NCBI GenBank assembly: GCA_900769375.1
Contig: CAAGGN010000248.1
Coordinates: forward strand, 1-7,632
From: Clostridia bacterium
GTDB lineage: Bacteria; Bacillota; Clostridia; Oscillospirales; Acutalibacteraceae
Reading direction: 5' to 3'
Length of the DNA: 7,632 bases
The notes below the pieces were generated by a model that did not search any database, was not told the DNA's origin, and was given only the letters and a program-made list of their open reading frames with translations. The position numbers were made by a program, and so were the translations under genes. This document shows positions 1-5,528 of this stretch, in pieces. How positions within the stretch are numbered: the stretch's first letter is position 1; every line of letters begins with the position of its first letter.

Positions 1-1010
1 CCATTGATGCCGATAACCCCGAAAGCATAGATTTGGTTTGCTCTTTAATTGACCAATATCTGCCCCTTTTCCGTTCCGAATATTTTAATATTTGTTGCGA
101 CGAAACCTTCGATTTGTGTAAGGGAAGAAACGCTGGAAAAAATTCTGCCGAGCTTTATATTTCCTTTGTTTCAAAGATAATCGAGCATATTAAAGCGGCG
201 GGGAAGAAGGTTATGATGTGGGGCGATATTGCCCTTAAGCATCCCGAGCTTCTTGATAAAATTCCTAAGGATACAATATTGCTTAATTGGGATTATCGAG
301 CCGCACCGGATATAAACAATATCGAAAAGATTAAAAATTCGGGATACTCTCAAATTGTCTGCCCCGGAACAGATTCTTGGTATACCCTCATTGAAAAAAC
401 CGATATTTCCGTTCCCAATATTCTTAAAATGGCAAGGGGCGGTTACGAAAATGGCGCTCTTGGATTACTTAATACCAACTGGGGAGATTACGGTCATACC
501 TGTCACCCCGAATGTTCTCTTTACGGTACGGTACTTGGCGCTTGTGTTTCTTGGAATATAGAAACAAGGGTCGATGAAGAATTTGAAAAAAGCGTTTCCG
601 GAAATCTCTATAAATCGGATGAAAATATCATCGCCATTATAAATGAACTCGGAATTTGCCATAACACTGCCACCTGGTTGGAATGCTTTAATTGGGTTTA
701 CCATAAAGAAAACGAGAATTTTAAGGCAACCGAAGAACAGATATTAAACTCCATTGACCTTGCCAAAGATATATCGAAAAAACTGACCCGTACGGTAGGG
801 AACAGTGAAATATTAAAATGCCTCAAAAATGCCGCCGACGGTATTGTCCTTTTAAACGAAGCCGCTTTAAGCGTTAAATTAACGGGCGAGGTTGTTGATT
901 CTTGGAAGCAAATGGCTGAACTTTGGTTTGAAGATTTTAGTGAATGTTGGGAAATGTCTTCAAAGTCATCCGAAATCGGTGAAATTAAGAATTTTCTTGA
1001 TAGATTTTAA
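1..1010 (+). CDS. GH20 beta-N-acetylhexosaminidase-like glycoside hydrolase (5'-truncated by window edge)
   Basis: The reading frame (first full codon at 3) is already open at the window edge, so the true start lies upstream; about 335 C-terminal residues are visible. Seen: an 'FNICCDET' stretch whose Asp-Glu pair (codons 99-104) matches the catalytic D-E of family GH20 (usual form H-x-G-x-DE), then 'FDLCKGRN', 'VMMWGD', 'LLNWDY' and 'LLNTNWGDYGH', which fit the later barrel strands and active-site tryptophans of GH20. Known for the family: removal of terminal GlcNAc or GalNAc from glycans by substrate-assisted catalysis. The catalytic pair lies only about 33 residues from the edge, so the N-terminal domain and first half of the barrel are missing. 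The last ~150 residues are a helical tail with no motif I recognise. No signal peptide can be judged. It runs into tdk after 21 bases without a terminator, so the two are probably co-transcribed. Exact sugar specificity is not readable. Confidence 0.82.
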   Translation, partial: IDADNPESIDLVCSLIDQYLPLFRSEYFNICCDETFDLCKGRNAGKNSAELYISFVSKIIEHIKAAGKKVMMWGDIALKHPELLDKIPKDTILLNWDYRAAPDINNIEKIKNSGYSQIVCPGTDSWYTLIEKTDISVPNILKMARGGYENGALGLLNTNWGDYGHTCHPECSLYGTVLGACVSWNIETRVDEEFEKSVSGNLYKSDENIIAIINELGICHNTATWLECFNWVYHKENENFKATEEQILNSIDLAKDISKKLTRTVGNSEILKCLKNAADGIVLLNEAALSVKLTGEVVDSWKQMAELWFEDFSECWEMSSKSSEIGEIKNFLDRF

Positions 1011-1031
1011 AGAAAAGAAACGGAGAAAAAT

Positions 1032-1643
1032 ATGTCAAAACTGTATTTTAAATTTGGCGCAATGGCTTCTTCAAAAACCGCCAATGCCCTTATGACCAAG
1101 TTCAACTACGAGGAAAAGGGAAATAAGGTCTGGCTTATCAAACCCGAGGTGGACACAAGGGATGACTACGTTAACGATGATGGTAAGTTGGTTACGGTCG
1201 TGAAGTCGCGAATTGGTCTTTCTGCAGTTGCCGACGTAGTTAAGAGAGACGAAAATATTATTGAAAAATATGAGAAAATTAAGGAAGCATTACCCGTTAA
1301 TGTTATCATCTGCGATGAGTGTCAGTTTTTTAGCGGAGAGCAGGTTGACCAGCTTAAATATATAGCTGAATTCTGCGACATCCCTGTTCTTTGCTTTGGT
1401 CTTCGCTCGGATTTCCAGACCAAGCTTTTCGAGGGCTCAAAGCGGCTTTTTGAAATTGCCGATAGCATAAATGAGGTTAAATCGGTTTGTCATTGCGGTA
1501 AGAAGGCAATAGTTAATGCCCGAATAAACGAAAAGGGTGAAATCGTTACCGAAGGCGACCAAATCGAAATCGGCGGAAACGATAAGTATGTAAGTATGTG
1601 CTGGGGCTGTTGGCAAAACCGAATAAGAGAGGAAAAACAATAA
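1032..1643 (+). CDS. tdk: Thymidine kinase (TK1 type)
   Basis: Cytosolic salvage enzyme phosphorylating thymidine to dTMP with ATP. The 203-residue length is normal for type II thymidine kinases. Seen in order: P-loop 'FGAMASSKT' (residues 8-16), 'LIKPEVDTRDD' (35-45), Walker B/catalytic segment 'VIICDECQFF' (91-100) with E96 as the expected catalytic base, 'FGLRSDF' (122-128), the zinc cysteines C153/C155 and C190/C193, and the thymidine-binding lasso 'IGGNDKY' (180-186). The P-loop has Ser14 where the usual GK[ST] signature has Gly; I recall this in clostridial relatives, so it is probably a lineage variant and not damage. The ATG at 1032 follows a short CGGAG site (1021-1025). Placed 21 bases after the hexosaminidase gene and ended by a strong terminator, so it is the last gene of that unit. 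Confidence 0.95.
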   Translation: MSKLYFKFGAMASSKTANALMTKFNYEEKGNKVWLIKPEVDTRDDYVNDDGKLVTVVKSRIGLSAVADVVKRDENIIEKYEKIKEALPVNVIICDECQFFSGEQVDQLKYIAEFCDIPVLCFGLRSDFQTKLFEGSKRLFEIADSINEVKSVCHCGKKAIVNARINEKGEIVTEGDQIEIGGNDKYVSMCWGCWQNRIREEKQ

Positions 1644-1648
1644 AAGGG

Positions 1649-1679
1649 AAGCGCTCTTCAAAAAGAAGGGCGCTTTTTT
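1649..1679 (+). terminator. Rho-independent terminator after tdk
   Basis: An 11-bp stem (AAGCGCTCTTC at 1649-1659 pairing with GAAGGGCGCTT at 1665-1675, one G-U wobble) with a five-A loop runs directly into a T tract ending at 1679. It begins five bases after the tdk stop codon and separates the tdk unit from the hydrogenase operon. Confidence 0.93.
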
Positions 1680-1718
1680 GTGTGTTGCTTGGTGATAAAA
1701 ATTGCCCTAAAACGCGGA

Positions 1719-1738
1719 TTTATAATATATATTATAAA
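1719..1738. repeat. 20-bp perfect AT-only palindrome
   Basis: Left half TTTATAATAT (1719-1728) is the exact reverse complement of right half ATATTATAAA (1729-1738), with no spacer. It lies about 37 bp upstream of the candidate -35 of the hydrogenase promoter. It could be a protein-binding site, a cruciform-prone or curved element, or simply AT-rich sequence, where such symmetry arises more easily by chance. No regulator is recognised. Confidence 0.4.
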
Positions 1739-1741
1739 AAA

Positions 1742-1759
1742 TTGATAATTTTTTAACAT
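1742..1759. promoter_or_regulatory. Candidate Rex (NADH/NAD+ redox repressor) operator
   Basis: TTGATAA (1742-1748), a 4-base spacer, then TTAACAT (1753-1759). Compared with the clostridial Rex consensus TTGTTAA-N4-TTAACAA as I recall it, 12 of 14 defined positions match, including the discriminating TTG and CA ends. Rex is known to repress fermentative and hydrogenase genes and is released by NADH, which suits an NAD(H)-linked hydrogenase. Caution: the site lies 16-17 bp upstream of the candidate -35 instead of over it, and the surroundings are AT-rich. Confidence 0.45.
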
Positions 1760-1775
1760 TTTTTAATAAAAACCC

Positions 1776-1804
1776 TTTGCAAAATAGAATTTGTGTGTTA
1801 TACT
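1776..1804 (+). promoter_or_regulatory. Promoter of the hydrogenase operon (extended -10)
   Basis: The -10 is TATACT (1799-1804), preceded by TG plus one base (1796-1798), giving an extended -10. The -35 is weak: TTTGCA (1776-1781, 17-bp spacer) or TTGCAA (1777-1782, 16-bp spacer), each matching four of six consensus bases. The predicted transcription start is near 1810-1812, leaving a leader of about 73 nt before the ATG at 1884. It sits between the tdk terminator and the first hydrogenase gene, in the right direction. Confidence 0.65.
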
Positions 1805-1827
1805 ACAATAGTATATTTGCGTACTAT
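1799..1827. promoter_or_regulatory. Triple half-site inverted repeat over the -10 and transcription start
   Basis: TATACTA (1799-1805), three bases, then TAGTATA (1809-1815) form a perfect 7-bp inverted repeat whose left arm contains the whole -10. A third arm, GTACTAT (1821-1827), lies six to eight bases further on and can pair with the middle arm as ATAGTA/TACTAT (1808-1813 with 1822-1827). As DNA this suits an operator where a dimeric repressor would cover the -10. As RNA, the second and third arms would form a small hairpin at the very 5' end of the transcript. No regulator family is assigned. Confidence 0.5.
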
Positions 1828-1883
1828 GTCAATTTTTGGCGTAAGGCGCTTGTTACATATTTTTTCAGAGGAGGATTCTGTTA

Positions 1884-2381
1884 ATGAAGAAGAAAATCAG
1901 CACACTGCCCTTCAACGGAACTGCCGAGCAGGAAGCTCAGCTTATGCAGGTTATCAACGAGCATAAGCATGATAAGAGCAACCTTATGGTAGTTATGCAG
2001 AAGGCGCAGGACATCTACGGTTATCTGCCTATGGAAGTTCAGGAAATGATATCCGAAGGTATGGAAGTATCCCTTGAGAAGATTTACGGCGTAGCAACCT
2101 TCTATGCTCAGTTCTCTCTTTCTCCCAAGGGTAAGTACAACATCTCGGTATGCTTGGGTACCGCTTGCTATGTTAAAGGTTCAGGTGACCTTTTTGATAA
2201 GCTCAGCGAACGTCTTGGCATCGGCGCAGATGAATGCACACCCGACGGTAAGTTCTCACTTGAAGCATGCCGTTGCATAGGTGCTTGCGGTCTTGCTCCT
2301 GTACTTACTATTAATGAAGATGTTTACGGCCGTCTTACTGTTGACGATATCGACGGTATTTTGGCAAAATATGCCGACTGA
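1884..2381 (+). CDS. hydC: NuoE/HydC-type [2Fe-2S] subunit of NAD(H)-linked, electron-bifurcating [FeFe] hydrogenase
   Basis: Homolog of the 24-kDa NuoE subunit of complex I and of HydC/HndA of bifurcating hydrogenases. An N-terminal helical part (residues ~15-75, including 'QDIYGYLP' and 'IYGVATFYAQF') precedes a thioredoxin-like domain (~85-160) carrying four cysteine ligands: C90-x4-C95 ('CLGTAC') and C131-x3-C135 ('CIGAC'), expected to bind one [2Fe-2S] cluster. The 165-residue length is typical. Role by family: passes electrons between the flavin/NADH subunit and the Fe-S chain of the soluble cytoplasmic complex. The start is firm: AGAGGAGGA (1867-1875) lies eight bases before ATG 1884. 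It is first in the operon, well away from its partner hydB at 6488, with six signalling-type genes in between. All three of its Arg codons are CGT, as expected for a highly expressed gene. Alternative names: hndA, nuoE-like. Confidence 0.92.
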   Translation: MKKKISTLPFNGTAEQEAQLMQVINEHKHDKSNLMVVMQKAQDIYGYLPMEVQEMISEGMEVSLEKIYGVATFYAQFSLSPKGKYNISVCLGTACYVKGSGDLFDKLSERLGIGADECTPDGKFSLEACRCIGACGLAPVLTINEDVYGRLTVDDIDGILAKYAD

Positions 2382-2408
2382 TTTTTTCAGATAAAGGAAA
2401 GTGTCTGT

Positions 2409-2759
2409 ATGAAAATCAGTAAAATGAAGGAATTGCTTGAAGCTGAAGTTTTATGCTGTGAAGAGAATATCGAAAAGCACGTATATTCTGCTTGCGGTTG
2501 TGATCTTATGAGCGACGTTCTTGCTTACGTTAAGGACCAAGCGGTTCTCCTTACCGGATTAGTTAATCCTCAGGTTATCCGTACTGCCGAAATGATGGAT
2601 ATGATTTGCATTGTGTTTGTTCGTTCCAAAGCCCCCACGGATGAGATGCTCGCCCTTGCTAAAGAGAGCGGTATCGTAATAATGAAAACCGATAAGCGAC
2701 TCTATGAGGCCTGCGGTTTACTTTATTCTAACGGTCTTGTGGGAAACAAGGTTAAATAA
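2409..2759 (+). CDS. DRTGG-domain protein 1 of the hydrogenase signalling cassette
   Basis: A 116-residue soluble protein resembling the DRTGG fold, a small domain also found in phosphotransacetylase N-termini and with CBS domains, thought to bind a nucleotide or other small ligand. Seen: 'ACGCDLMSDVLAYV' (residues ~28-41), a hydrophobic strand followed by 'RTAEMMDMICIVFV', then 'DEMLALAKESGIVIMKTDKR' typical of the second half of the fold. The literal string DRTGG is absent, as in many members. It aligns by eye with the second DRTGG gene at 4462, so they are paralogs. It follows hydC by 27 bases, with AAAGGA (2393-2398) ahead of ATG 2409, and its stop shares one base with the next start, indicating translational coupling. 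Biochemical role unknown; membership in a hydrogenase-linked sensory cassette is inferred from the neighbours. Confidence 0.75.
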   Translation: MKISKMKELLEAEVLCCEENIEKHVYSACGCDLMSDVLAYVKDQAVLLTGLVNPQVIRTAEMMDMICIVFVRSKAPTDEMLALAKESGIVIMKTDKRLYEACGLLYSNGLVGNKVK

Positions 2760-3184
2760 TGAGCGAAGAACTAATTTTTAATTTTGACGTTGACGGCGAG
2801 GATTTTACCTCTGCAGGTCAGGCATCTGTGCAAATCAAGAAAAATTTAAGGCAGCTTGGAATAAACCCTGAGATTATAAGACGAGTTTCAATAGCGATGT
2901 ATGAGGGTGAAATCAATATGGTTATCCATGCAGGCGGCGGCGAGGCCACCGTTAAGGTGTTTGAAGACTCTATTGAGATTATCCTGAAAGATAACGGTCC
3001 CGGCATTAAAAATATCGAGCAGGCAATGCAGGAAGGATATTCTACTGCGCCTGATAAAATTCGCTCCTTGGGATTTGGCGCAGGAATGGGTCTTCCCAAT
3101 ATGAAGCGTTATACCGATTCTATGGAAATTGATTCCACAGTCGGTGTCGGTACCACAGTGGTAATGCGAGTAAATATTGTGTAG
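2759..3184 (+). CDS. RsbW/SpoIIAB-like ATP-binding protein (GHKL, anti-sigma-type kinase)
   Basis: A single-domain GHKL ATPase of 141 residues. Seen: N-box 'YEGEINMVIHA' with E49-x3-N53-x3-H57, the E-x3-N pattern of the anti-sigma kinases RsbW and SpoIIAB where Glu is the catalytic base; G1 box D78-N-G-P-G82; and glycine-rich lid 'GFGAGMGLPNMKRYTD' (105-120). All ATP-binding elements look intact. Known family role: serine phosphorylation of a STAS anti-anti-sigma factor and sigma binding. No STAS protein, sigma factor or sigma gene lies in this window, so the target is open; the flanking DRTGG proteins or HydS are candidates by position only. ATG 2759 overlaps the previous stop by one base, with AAGG about seven bases upstream, and the stop TAG at 3182-3184 abuts hydS. 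I recall a similar ATPase beside HydS in Thermotoga. Confidence 0.8.
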   Translation: MSEELIFNFDVDGEDFTSAGQASVQIKKNLRQLGINPEIIRRVSIAMYEGEINMVIHAGGGEATVKVFEDSIEIILKDNGPGIKNIEQAMQEGYSTAPDKIRSLGFGAGMGLPNMKRYTDSMEIDSTVGVGTTVVMRVNIV

Positions 3185-3189
3185 GTGAT
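3183..3189 (+). promoter_or_regulatory. AGGTGAT Shine-Dalgarno favouring a TTG start for hydS
   Basis: AGGTGAT matches the anti-Shine-Dalgarno complement AGGAGGTGAT over seven bases. It overlaps the candidate GTG start at 3185, so it cannot serve that start, but its GG lies eight bases before TTG 3194. This supports initiation at the TTG, giving a protein three residues shorter, and couples hydS to the ATPase gene whose stop it overlaps. Confidence 0.55.
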
Positions 3190-4462
3190 AACTTTGCATA
3201 CTTATGAACATTCCGTTTTGCTTGATGAAAGCAAATGTACGGGTTGCACCACTTGTTTAAGACATTGTCCTACCGAGGCCATAAGAATTCGTGACGGTCA
3301 TGCGGTAATCAATAGCGATAGATGTATTGATTGCGGCGAGTGTATAAGAAACTGTCCTCATAAAGCCAAAAAGGCGGTTTGCGGCAAGCTTCAGAATATG
3401 GAGCGATTTAAATGGAAGATAGCTCTTCCTGCGCCCACCCTTTACGGTCAGTTCGATAATCTCGATGATATCGATTATGTCCTTAACGGGTTGCTGAAAA
3501 TCGGCTTTGACGATGTTTACGAGGTCGCAAAGGCGGCGGAACTTGTTTCTGCCTATACGCGACTCTATCTGAAAACCGACGGTGTTAAAAAACCCGCGAT
3601 TAGCTCGGCTTGTCCCGTAGTATTGCGACTTATCGGTCTTAGATTTCCGTCACTAAACGATAACATTATCCATATGCTTCCTCCGATGGAGGTTGCGGCA
3701 AAGCTTGCAAGGGAAAAAGCTTTGAAAGAACATCCCGAGCTTAAACCCGAAGAAATAGGCGTTTGCTTTATTTCACCCTGTCCTGCAAAGGCAAGTTATG
3801 TTAAAAACGGCTTTGCGGAATATAAAAGTCAGGTGGACGAGGTTGTATCCATTAGCGATATTTACTTCTTGCTCATCGGCGAAATGAAACAGGATGAAAG
3901 CATAGATTCCCTTTCCGAATCGGGAATGATAGGAATTGGTTGGGCCAGAAGCGGCGGCGAAGCCACCGCGATTTTCAACGAGGATTACCTTGCCGCAGAT
4001 GGAATTGAAAATGTTATCAGGGTTCTTGATCAGGTGGAAAACGGCAACATACCGCCCCTTGAGTTTATCGAACTTAACGCCTGTACGGGCGGATGTGTCG
4101 GCGGTGTGCTTACAATGCAAAACCCCTTTATTGCAAAAGCCCGTTTGCAGACACTCAGAAGATACCTTCCCGTATCTCAAAATTTCTTAAGCGAAGAAGA
4201 ATCAAAATATATTCCCGATAATTACCTGTTTAATGAATTGCCCGAATATCAACCTATGACTAAACTGAGTGACAGTATGGCCGAATCAATGAGAATGATG
4301 GCTGATATTCAGAAACTTAAAAAGCAACTACCGGGTATTGACTGCGGCTCTTGCGGTGCCCCAACCTGCAGAGCGTTTGCAGAAGATGTGGTAAGAAAAC
4401 TTTCCAATGAAAATGGATGTCTTATCCTTAACTGCTATAATCCGCCGAAGGAGGCAGAGTGA
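3185..4462 (+). CDS. hydS: Sensory-type [FeFe]-hydrogenase-like protein (HydS, group C-like) without PAS domain
   Basis: Cytoplasmic H-cluster protein, 425 residues from GTG 3185 (422 from the better-supported TTG 3194). N-terminus: two [4Fe-4S] ferredoxin motifs, C18-x2-C21-x2-C24-x3-C28 and C47-x2-C50-x2-C53-x3-C57. Core: three H-cluster loops in degenerate form. L1 is 'SSACP' (140-144) in place of TSCCP: the proton-relay Cys is Ala142 while the cluster-binding Cys143 stays. L2 is 'ISPCPAK' (196-202), with C199 and K202 kept but the preceding Met replaced by Ser and the later Glu lost. L3 is 'ELNACTGGCVGG' (296-307), with C300 and C304 kept and Met replaced by Asn. C-terminus: an extra four-Cys motif, C387-x2-C390-x4-C395-x16-C412. 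These traits match the sensory HydS group, not catalytic HydA. As I recall, Thermotoga HydS continues into a PAS domain; this protein stops 13 residues after C412. Inferred role: H2 or redox sensor for the cassette. Its stop overlaps the next gene. Confidence 0.88.
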   Translation: MITLHTYEHSVLLDESKCTGCTTCLRHCPTEAIRIRDGHAVINSDRCIDCGECIRNCPHKAKKAVCGKLQNMERFKWKIALPAPTLYGQFDNLDDIDYVLNGLLKIGFDDVYEVAKAAELVSAYTRLYLKTDGVKKPAISSACPVVLRLIGLRFPSLNDNIIHMLPPMEVAAKLAREKALKEHPELKPEEIGVCFISPCPAKASYVKNGFAEYKSQVDEVVSISDIYFLLIGEMKQDESIDSLSESGMIGIGWARSGGEATAIFNEDYLAADGIENVIRVLDQVENGNIPPLEFIELNACTGGCVGGVLTMQNPFIAKARLQTLRRYLPVSQNFLSEEESKYIPDNYLFNELPEYQPMTKLSDSMAESMRMMADIQKLKKQLPGIDCGSCGAPTCRAFAEDVVRKLSNENGCLILNCYNPPKEAE

Positions 4463-4788
4463 TGACGGTAAAAGAAATTGCCGAAAAGGCAGAATTTAAG
4501 ATACTGTCAATGCCTGACCCCGACCGTGAGGTAGAAGGCGTTTACATAGGCGACCTTTTAAGTTGGGTTATGGGCAGAGCAGAGGAGTCAAATGCTTGGA
4601 TAACCATAATGAGTAATATAAACGTTGTGGCTGTTGCTTCCCTTGCCGATGTTTCCTGTGTTATATTGTCAGAGGGTGTAGAACTTACGGAGGATGTGCT
4701 CACCGCCGCTAAGGAAAAGGGTATAAATATCCTTTCCTCAAGCAAACCGTCCTATGAAACGGCGGTAACTTTAAGCGGTATGGCGTAA
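4462..4788 (+). CDS. DRTGG-domain protein 2 of the hydrogenase signalling cassette
   Basis: A soluble protein of 108 residues related to the DRTGG gene at 2409. Seen: 'YIGDLLSWVM' corresponds to 'CDLMSDVLAYV' in protein 1, and 'LADVSCVILSEGVELTEDVLTAAKEKG' (described here as two adjoining segments, LADVSCVILSEG and VELTEDVLTAAKEKG) corresponds to the strand-helix half of protein 1. AAGGAGG (4448-4454) is seven bases before ATG 4462, which I prefer over the in-frame GTG at 4459, only four bases away. The start overlaps the hydS stop (TGATG) and the stop overlaps the PHP start, so translation is probably coupled to both. Placed directly after a HydS lacking its usual PAS domain, it may supply an output or ligand-sensing function in trans; that is inference from position only. 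The two paralogs have diverged strongly and probably do different jobs. Confidence 0.75.
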   Translation: MTVKEIAEKAEFKILSMPDPDREVEGVYIGDLLSWVMGRAEESNAWITIMSNINVVAVASLADVSCVILSEGVELTEDVLTAAKEKGINILSSSKPSYETAVTLSGMA

Positions 4789-5528
4789 TGAACAGATATT
4801 ATTACGATTTGCATATCCATTCCTGCCTTTCTCCTTGCGGAGATGACGATAATACACCTAATAATATAGCAGGTATGGCATCCCTTTGCGGACTGAATAT
4901 TGTGGCTCTTACCGACCATAACACCTGCAAAAACTGTCCCGCTTTTTTCGAGGCGGCAAAGAAATACGGCCTAATCGCCGTAGCAGGTATGGAGCTTACC
5001 ACCTCGGAGGATATACATATTATATGTCTTTTTGAGGAACTCTCGGATGCAATGCGGTTTTCGGACGAGGTAGAAAAATACCGAATTCCATATAAAAACC
5101 GAGTTGATATCTTTGGTGAGCAAATGATTATGGACGGCGAGGATAATATAATCGGTTATGAAGAAAATCTGCTTTCCAATGCAACTATGATTTCGGTGGA
5201 TGATGCTCCGAAGCTTGTAAAACAGTTCGGTGGAATTTGCTATCCCGCTCATATCGACCGTCAGGCAAACGGAATAATCGCGGTTTTGGGAACATTCCCC
5301 GAAACAAAAGATTTTTCCTGTTTTGAACTGCACGACGGTAGCAAAGAGGCGGAATATAAATCCCGTTATGCGTTAGAAGATAAGCTTATGGTTGTAGGAA
5401 GCGATGCTCATTATCTTACCGATATGCGAGATAAAGAATTTTATTTCGAAATTGATGATGAGCCATACAGTAGCGCCTATGTGCGAAAACAGCTTTTTAA
5501 GTTACTTAAATCAAAACAAGGTGAATAA
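4788..5528 (+). CDS. PHP-domain metal-dependent phosphoesterase of the hydrogenase cassette
   Basis: A 246-residue protein of the PHP superfamily, resembling the TrpH/YciV group of nucleotide or RNA phosphoesterases. The expected metal ligands are all visible: H9 and H11 in 'DLHIHSCLSPCGDD', H44 in 'ALTDHN', E69 in 'AGMELTT', H77 in 'DIHIIC', H155 in 'PAHIDR', and D206 and H208 in 'VGSDAHYL'. It therefore looks catalytically competent, with a two- or three-metal site. Known chemistry in the family is hydrolysis of phosphate mono- or diesters, including nucleotides, 5'-RNA ends and histidinol phosphate; the substrate here cannot be read. No membrane segment or signal peptide, so cytosolic. ATG 4788 overlaps the preceding stop by one base and has no clear Shine-Dalgarno, so translation probably depends on coupling. 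Its place in the cassette suggests it degrades or processes a nucleotide signal or phospho-group; this is inference. Confidence 0.85.
   Translation: MNRYYYDLHIHSCLSPCGDDDNTPNNIAGMASLCGLNIVALTDHNTCKNCPAFFEAAKKYGLIAVAGMELTTSEDIHIICLFEELSDAMRFSDEVEKYRIPYKNRVDIFGEQMIMDGEDNIIGYEENLLSNATMISVDDAPKLVKQFGGICYPAHIDRQANGIIAVLGTFPETKDFSCFELHDGSKEAEYKSRYALEDKLMVVGSDAHYLTDMRDKEFYFEIDDEPYSSAYVRKQLFKLLKSKQGE

Noticed and set aside
1841..1865. Possible attenuator: GTAA/TTAC mini-hairpin followed by a T run in the hydC leader
   Set aside because: The stem is only four base pairs with a large loop, too weak to act as a terminator, and no antiterminator partner is visible.
1681..1883. Riboswitch, small RNA gene or CRISPR repeats in the control region
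   Set aside because: The predicted leader is only about 73 nt with no recognisable aptamer fold, and the rest is AT-rich with no tandem or spaced direct repeats.
2379..2392. CTGA/TCAG inverted repeat around a T run just after hydC, as a terminator or processing site
   Set aside because: Four base pairs around a T-rich loop, with no T tract after the stem. The next Shine-Dalgarno follows at once, so this is read-through spacing within the operon.
2818..3211. Long open frames on the minus strand opposite the ATPase, and similar ones at 3773-4180, 4971-5333, 5997-6425 and 7232-7621
   Set aside because: Each lies wholly or mostly opposite a well-supported + strand gene with clear family motifs, and none of their translations shows a recognisable domain. 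They are shadows of the real genes.
3185..4462. Calling this gene the catalytic hydrogenase subunit HydA
   Set aside because: The L1 proton-relay Cys is Ala, the L2 and L3 methionines are replaced and the C-terminal CX2CX4CX16C motif is present. These are sensory-group traits; the catalytic subunit is expected downstream of hydB, outside the window.
4459..4464. GTG at 4459 as start of the second DRTGG gene
   Set aside because: The AAGGAGG site ends only four bases before GTG 4459 but seven before ATG 4462, so the ATG is preferred. The GTG is not excluded.
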